A DNA stretch of 39,118 nucleotides from Cyanobacteria bacterium K_DeepCast_35m_m2_155 (lineage in GTDB: Bacteria > Cyanobacteriota > Cyanobacteriia > PCC-6307 > Cyanobiaceae), in the NCBI GenBank assembly GCA_016882285.1, contig VGQS01000008.1, forward strand, positions 1 through 39,118. The letters are read 5' to 3'. Shown here piece by piece: positions 35,857 to 39,118 of this stretch. Within the stretch, counting starts at the first letter, position 1; each line of letters begins with the position of its first letter. Both the position numbers and the translations under genes were made by a program. The notes beneath the pieces are model-generated. The model did no database searches. It was not told the DNA's origin and saw nothing but the letters and a program-made list of their open reading frames with translations.

Positions 35857-37953
35857 TCAGGCTGGCAACGGGTCGACGGGTTCGCTGCTAGCAACCTCTT
35901 GAAGCCTTGAGCGGCGCTGCTCGTCGAGGTGGGCGACGTGCTTGCGCTCGGAGTAGTACAGGCTTTGAAACTGCAGGGCGTCGCGGTTGAGCTCGGCAAA
36001 CAGGGCGTCGATGCGCGCTTCCATGTCGAGTCCAGGATTGCTGGGTCCGCTGCTGCTGGGGTCGCTGTTGGTCTGACCGCGATCGAGCAGGCGGGCGATG
36101 CAGCGCTCGAGGGTTTCAAGTCTCTGGCTGCTCCAGGCATCGAGCAGGTGCCGGCAGCGCTTGAGGCTCTTCTGGCGTTCCAGCACCGCAACCGCTCCGC
36201 GCAAGTGCAGCTGCGGTTGCTCAAGGCCTGCCCGTTGCACCTCGCTGGGTTCAAGCAGCGGGGTGAGGCGGTTGAGCAGCTCGCTCTGCTCGATCAGCAG
36301 CTGATCGCCCAGCAGTCTGGGTAGATCGAGATCGGCGAGCGCCTCTCCAGAAGCGGCACCTCGGCTGATCGCCTCCAGTTGCCCCAGCCCGAGGTTGTCT
36401 TCCTCGAGGCTGCTGATCGCAGCCCACAGCAGCCGGTGGTGCTGCAGGGCGAAGTCTTCGAGTTCGCGGCGGTGCAGCTCCTGGCGAATCGCGGCGCGCT
36501 CGCCGGGGCAGTGCAGGTAGAGCCGCAGAACTTCTGCTTCGGCCCGCTCGCGCACCCCCGCATCGCCCGGCTGCTCCCAGCGGCTCGAGCGGCCATGCCA
36601 GCGCTGGCCTTTGACCTGCTGGCGCAGATCGTCTTCGAGCTGCAGGGCCAGGCGGGCCTGGCCGCCGCTAAGGCGTTCGGCCACCTGCTGCAGGTAGCGG
36701 CTGCGCACGGCCGTTGCCGGCAGCTTGCCCAGCAGGGCCACCAGGCCGGTGACCGCCTGCTGAAACTGATCAGAGCGGCTCAGGTCAAGCCCGGCCAGCA
36801 CCTGTTCGATCTGCCAATCGAGCCACACCGGTGCCTGATCCAACAGCGCGCGGTAGTCACCGGCGCCATGGGCCTTGAGGTACTCGTCGGGGTCCTTGCC
36901 CGCCGGCAGTTGCAGCACCCGCAGCTCCAGCTGACCCTGCAGGGCCAGTTGCTCCACTTCGCCGATGGCCCGTTGGGCGGCGCGCACGCCGGCGCCATCG
37001 GCATCGAAGTTGAGGATCAGCCGCTTGCTGTCGCAGCAGCGGCAGAGCTGGGTGATCTGCTGGCTGCTCAGGGCGGTGCCCAGCGCCGCCACGGCATTGC
37101 TGATGCCGGCGGCGTGCAGGGCGATCACATCGAAATAACCCTCGACCACCACGGCCCGGTCGTCCTTGCGGATGGCTTCGGTTGCCTTGTCGAGTCCAAA
37201 CAGGTGCTTGCCCTTCTCAAACAGTTCCGTTTCAGGGGAGTTGAGGTACTTGGGCTCGCTGCCATCGAGGCTGCGTCCGCCGAAGCCGATCACTCGCCCC
37301 TGGCGGTCCTTGATCGGCACCATGAGCCGGCCCCTGAAGCGGTCGTAGAAGCCGTCGCCCCCCTTGCGCGGCACCACAAGGCCTGCGGCCTCCAGCAGGG
37401 CGGGCTCGATCCCCTCGACTTGCTGCAGGTGCTGCAGCAGGCCATCCCAGCGATCGGGCGCGTAGCCCAGCTCAAAAGCCTCGATCGTGGCCGGCTGCAG
37501 GCCCCGGTTGGTTCTGAGGTAGTCGAGTGCTGCCTGCCCTTCGCTCTGCTGCAGGTTGCTGCGGAAAAAGCCGCAGGCCAGGGTGAGCGCCCGGTGCAGC
37601 TGTTCGCGCCGCGACAGTTGTTGCCGCAGCCGCTCCTGCTGGGGCCCGTCGAGGGTTTCGATCGGCAGCTGGTACTTGCGCGCCAGCTCCAGCACCACCT
37701 CGCTGAAGCTGGTGCGCTGCAGTTCCATCAGGAACTTGATGGCGTTGCCGCCGGCCCCGCATGAGAAGCAGTAATAGAACTGCTTGGCCGGTGAGACCGT
37801 CATCGACGGCGATTTGTCGTCGTGAAACGGGCAGATGCCGACGAATTCGCGGCCCTTCTTTTTGAGCACCACGTGCTCACCCACGACATCAACGATGTCG
37901 GCCCGCTCCTTGACGGCTTCAATCGTGCGGGGGTGGAGACGCGGCTGGCTCAA
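35857..37953 (-). CDS. dnaG: DNA primase
   Basis: CHC2 zinc finger CPFHDDKSPSMTVSPAKQFYYCFSCGAGGN; GFGGRSLDGSEPKYLNSPET; TOPRIM VVVEGYFDVIALH. Confidence 0.97.
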   Translation of the reverse strand: MSQPRLHPRTIEAVKERADIVDVVGEHVVLKKKGREFVGICPFHDDKSPSMTVSPAKQFYYCFSCGAGGNAIKFLMELQRTSFSEVVLELARKYQLPIETLDGPQQERLRQQLSRREQLHRALTLACGFFRSNLQQSEGQAALDYLRTNRGLQPATIEAFELGYAPDRWDGLLQHLQQVEGIEPALLEAAGLVVPRKGGDGFYDRFRGRLMVPIKDRQGRVIGFGGRSLDGSEPKYLNSPETELFEKGKHLFGLDKATEAIRKDDRAVVVEGYFDVIALHAAGISNAVAALGTALSSQQITQLCRCCDSKRLILNFDADGAGVRAAQRAIGEVEQLALQGQLELRVLQLPAGKDPDEYLKAHGAGDYRALLDQAPVWLDWQIEQVLAGLDLSRSDQFQQAVTGLVALLGKLPATAVRSRYLQQVAERLSGGQARLALQLEDDLRQQVKGQRWHGRSSRWEQPGDAGVRERAEAEVLRLYLHCPGERAAIRQELHRRELEDFALQHHRLLWAAISSLEEDNLGLGQLEAISRGAASGEALADLDLPRLLGDQLLIEQSELLNRLTPLLEPSEVQRAGLEQPQLHLRGAVAVLERQKSLKRCRHLLDAWSSQRLETLERCIARLLDRGQTNSDPSSSGPSNPGLDMEARIDALFAELNRDALQFQSLYYSERKHVAHLDEQRRSRLQEVASSEPVDPLPA

Positions 37954-38252
37954 GGCCCTTCAGGTTGGGGATAGGTCTGCAGCGCTTGGGCTTTGCAGAT
38001 GGTCTTGGCCTGCTCAATGCTGGCGCGGGCCTTGATCTTTTGCACCACGCAGCCGCAGGTGAACTCCACGATGCCCTTGGGGGGAGTTTTGCCGGCTGTC
38101 TTGAAATCGGCCTTCATCGCTCTGCCGCAAAAGTGAAAGATCAGCTGGTCTTTCATGTTGCCGCCAACCTGGGTTGTTGCTGCAGCGCCCGTGCCAGACA
38201 GGTTCAAGGCGGCCACACTGGCGGCGGCCAGGAGCAGGCGTTGAGGGCGCAA
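37950..38252 (-). CDS. Hypothetical exported cysteine-containing protein
   Basis: Signal peptide; HFCGRAMKADF...EFTCGCVVQKIKA; ATGA overlap region with dnaG. Confidence 0.65.
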   Translation of the reverse strand: MRPQRLLLAAASVAALNLSGTGAAATTQVGGNMKDQLIFHFCGRAMKADFKTAGKTPPKGIVEFTCGCVVQKIKARASIEQAKTICKAQALQTYPQPEGP

Positions 38253-38315
38253 GGGGGTGCCGTGAGCTCTTGGGCCCTCAACCTAGGCCGCTTTTGACGG
38301 TGCTTCGATGGGGTG

Positions 38316-39118
38316 ATGCTGCCGCCTTCGCCAACGCGAACCGCGACCCTCGAGATGGTCGCCAGCGCCTTTTCCTTTGCCTTGATGGGCGTTTGCGTGA
38401 AGCTCGCAGGCAGCCGCATCCCCGCTGTCGAAGTGGTGCTGGCCCGGGCTGTGGTGAGCCTCGTGTTGAGCTGGTTGCTGCTGCGGCGTGCTGGGGTCAA
38501 TCCCTGGGGTCAGCGCAAGGGCCTGTTGATCTGGCGCGGAGCGATCGGCACCCTAGCCCTGCTGTGCGTCTATCAGGCCTTGGCCCAGCTGCCCCTGGCG
38601 GCGGCCACGGTGCTGCAGTACAGCTATCCGACCTTCACGGCGCTGCTGGCCTGGCTGCATCTGGGGGAGCCGATCGGGCGGCGGGTTCTGCTGGCCATGG
38701 CCCTGGGCTGGCTGGGGGTGTTGCTGCTGGCCCAGCCGCCCCAGCTGCTGCATGGCTGGCTGGGGAGCTCGCCAGCTGCGGCACTGCCGCTCTTGCCTGT
38801 GGCGGTAGCCCTGCTGGGGGCGCTGTGCACGGCGCTGGCCTACGTCAGTGTGCGCGCCCTGCGCCACAGCGAGCATCCGCTGGTGATCGTCTTTTATTTC
38901 CCCTTGGTGGCGCTGGTGCTCAGCCTGCCGCCGGTGCTGCTCAATCCCGTAATGCCGAGCGGACCTGAGCTGCTGGCTTTGTTGGGGGTGGGGGTGTTCA
39001 CCCAGCTGGGGCAGGTGAACCTCACGCGTGCCCTCATGGCCCTGCCGGCGGCGCGCGCCACCACCATCAGTTACGTGCAGGTGGGTTTTGCGGTGCTGTG
39101 GGGCTGGCTGCTGTTTGA
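38316..39118 (+). CDS. EamA/DMT-superfamily transporter (3' end outside window)
   Basis: Open to the window end, absent from the ORF track; MVASAFSFALMGVCVKLAG, ALAQLPLAAATVLQYSYPTFTALLAWLHLGEP. Confidence 0.9.
   Translation, partial: MLPPSPTRTATLEMVASAFSFALMGVCVKLAGSRIPAVEVVLARAVVSLVLSWLLLRRAGVNPWGQRKGLLIWRGAIGTLALLCVYQALAQLPLAAATVLQYSYPTFTALLAWLHLGEPIGRRVLLAMALGWLGVLLLAQPPQLLHGWLGSSPAAALPLLPVAVALLGALCTALAYVSVRALRHSEHPLVIVFYFPLVALVLSLPPVLLNPVMPSGPELLALLGVGVFTQLGQVNLTRALMALPAARATTISYVQVGFAVLWGWLLF

Overview
The window is a GC-rich, gene-dense stretch of a unicellular cyanobacterial chromosome, most likely picocyanobacterial (Synechococcus/Cyanobium-like). This rests on cpcB, ndhB, cyAbrB, DUF4278, DUF2808 and GCGATCGC (HIP1) sites. 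I support about 42 coding regions. They include the cox3 3' end, cyAbrB, HdeD-like, riboflavin synthase, a BFN-domain protein, a 4Fe-4S aldo/keto reductase, a CobT-like protein and topA. Further on are ndhB, an orphan ABC ATPase, DUF2252, two M23 peptidases, amt, cpcB, a GST, pirin plus FMN reductase, and arsS-arsM. The right part holds an SOS/TLS region (two umuD-like genes plus umuC), MliC, a CaCA antiporter, an SLC13/RCK permease, KtrB-like, dnaG and an EamA transporter cut by the window end. The most interesting observation is the SOS cluster. One UmuD homologue (26552-27142) keeps the cleavage arm and an Ala-Gly cleavage site but has lost both catalytic residues (Ser to Ala, Lys to Arg). 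A second (27948-28283), next to umuC, keeps the Ser/Lys dyad but has no cleavage arm, and an in-frame stop lies just upstream. Each has a cyanobacterial LexA-box-like sequence at its start. This looks like a substrate-only/enzyme-only split of UmuD. Other points of interest are a monocistronic cpcB with no cpcA beside it, a HicA-like/eRF1-like two-domain protein, possible structured RNAs, and two small ORFs missing from the supplied ORF track. All family calls are by eye; no searches or folding calculations were run.
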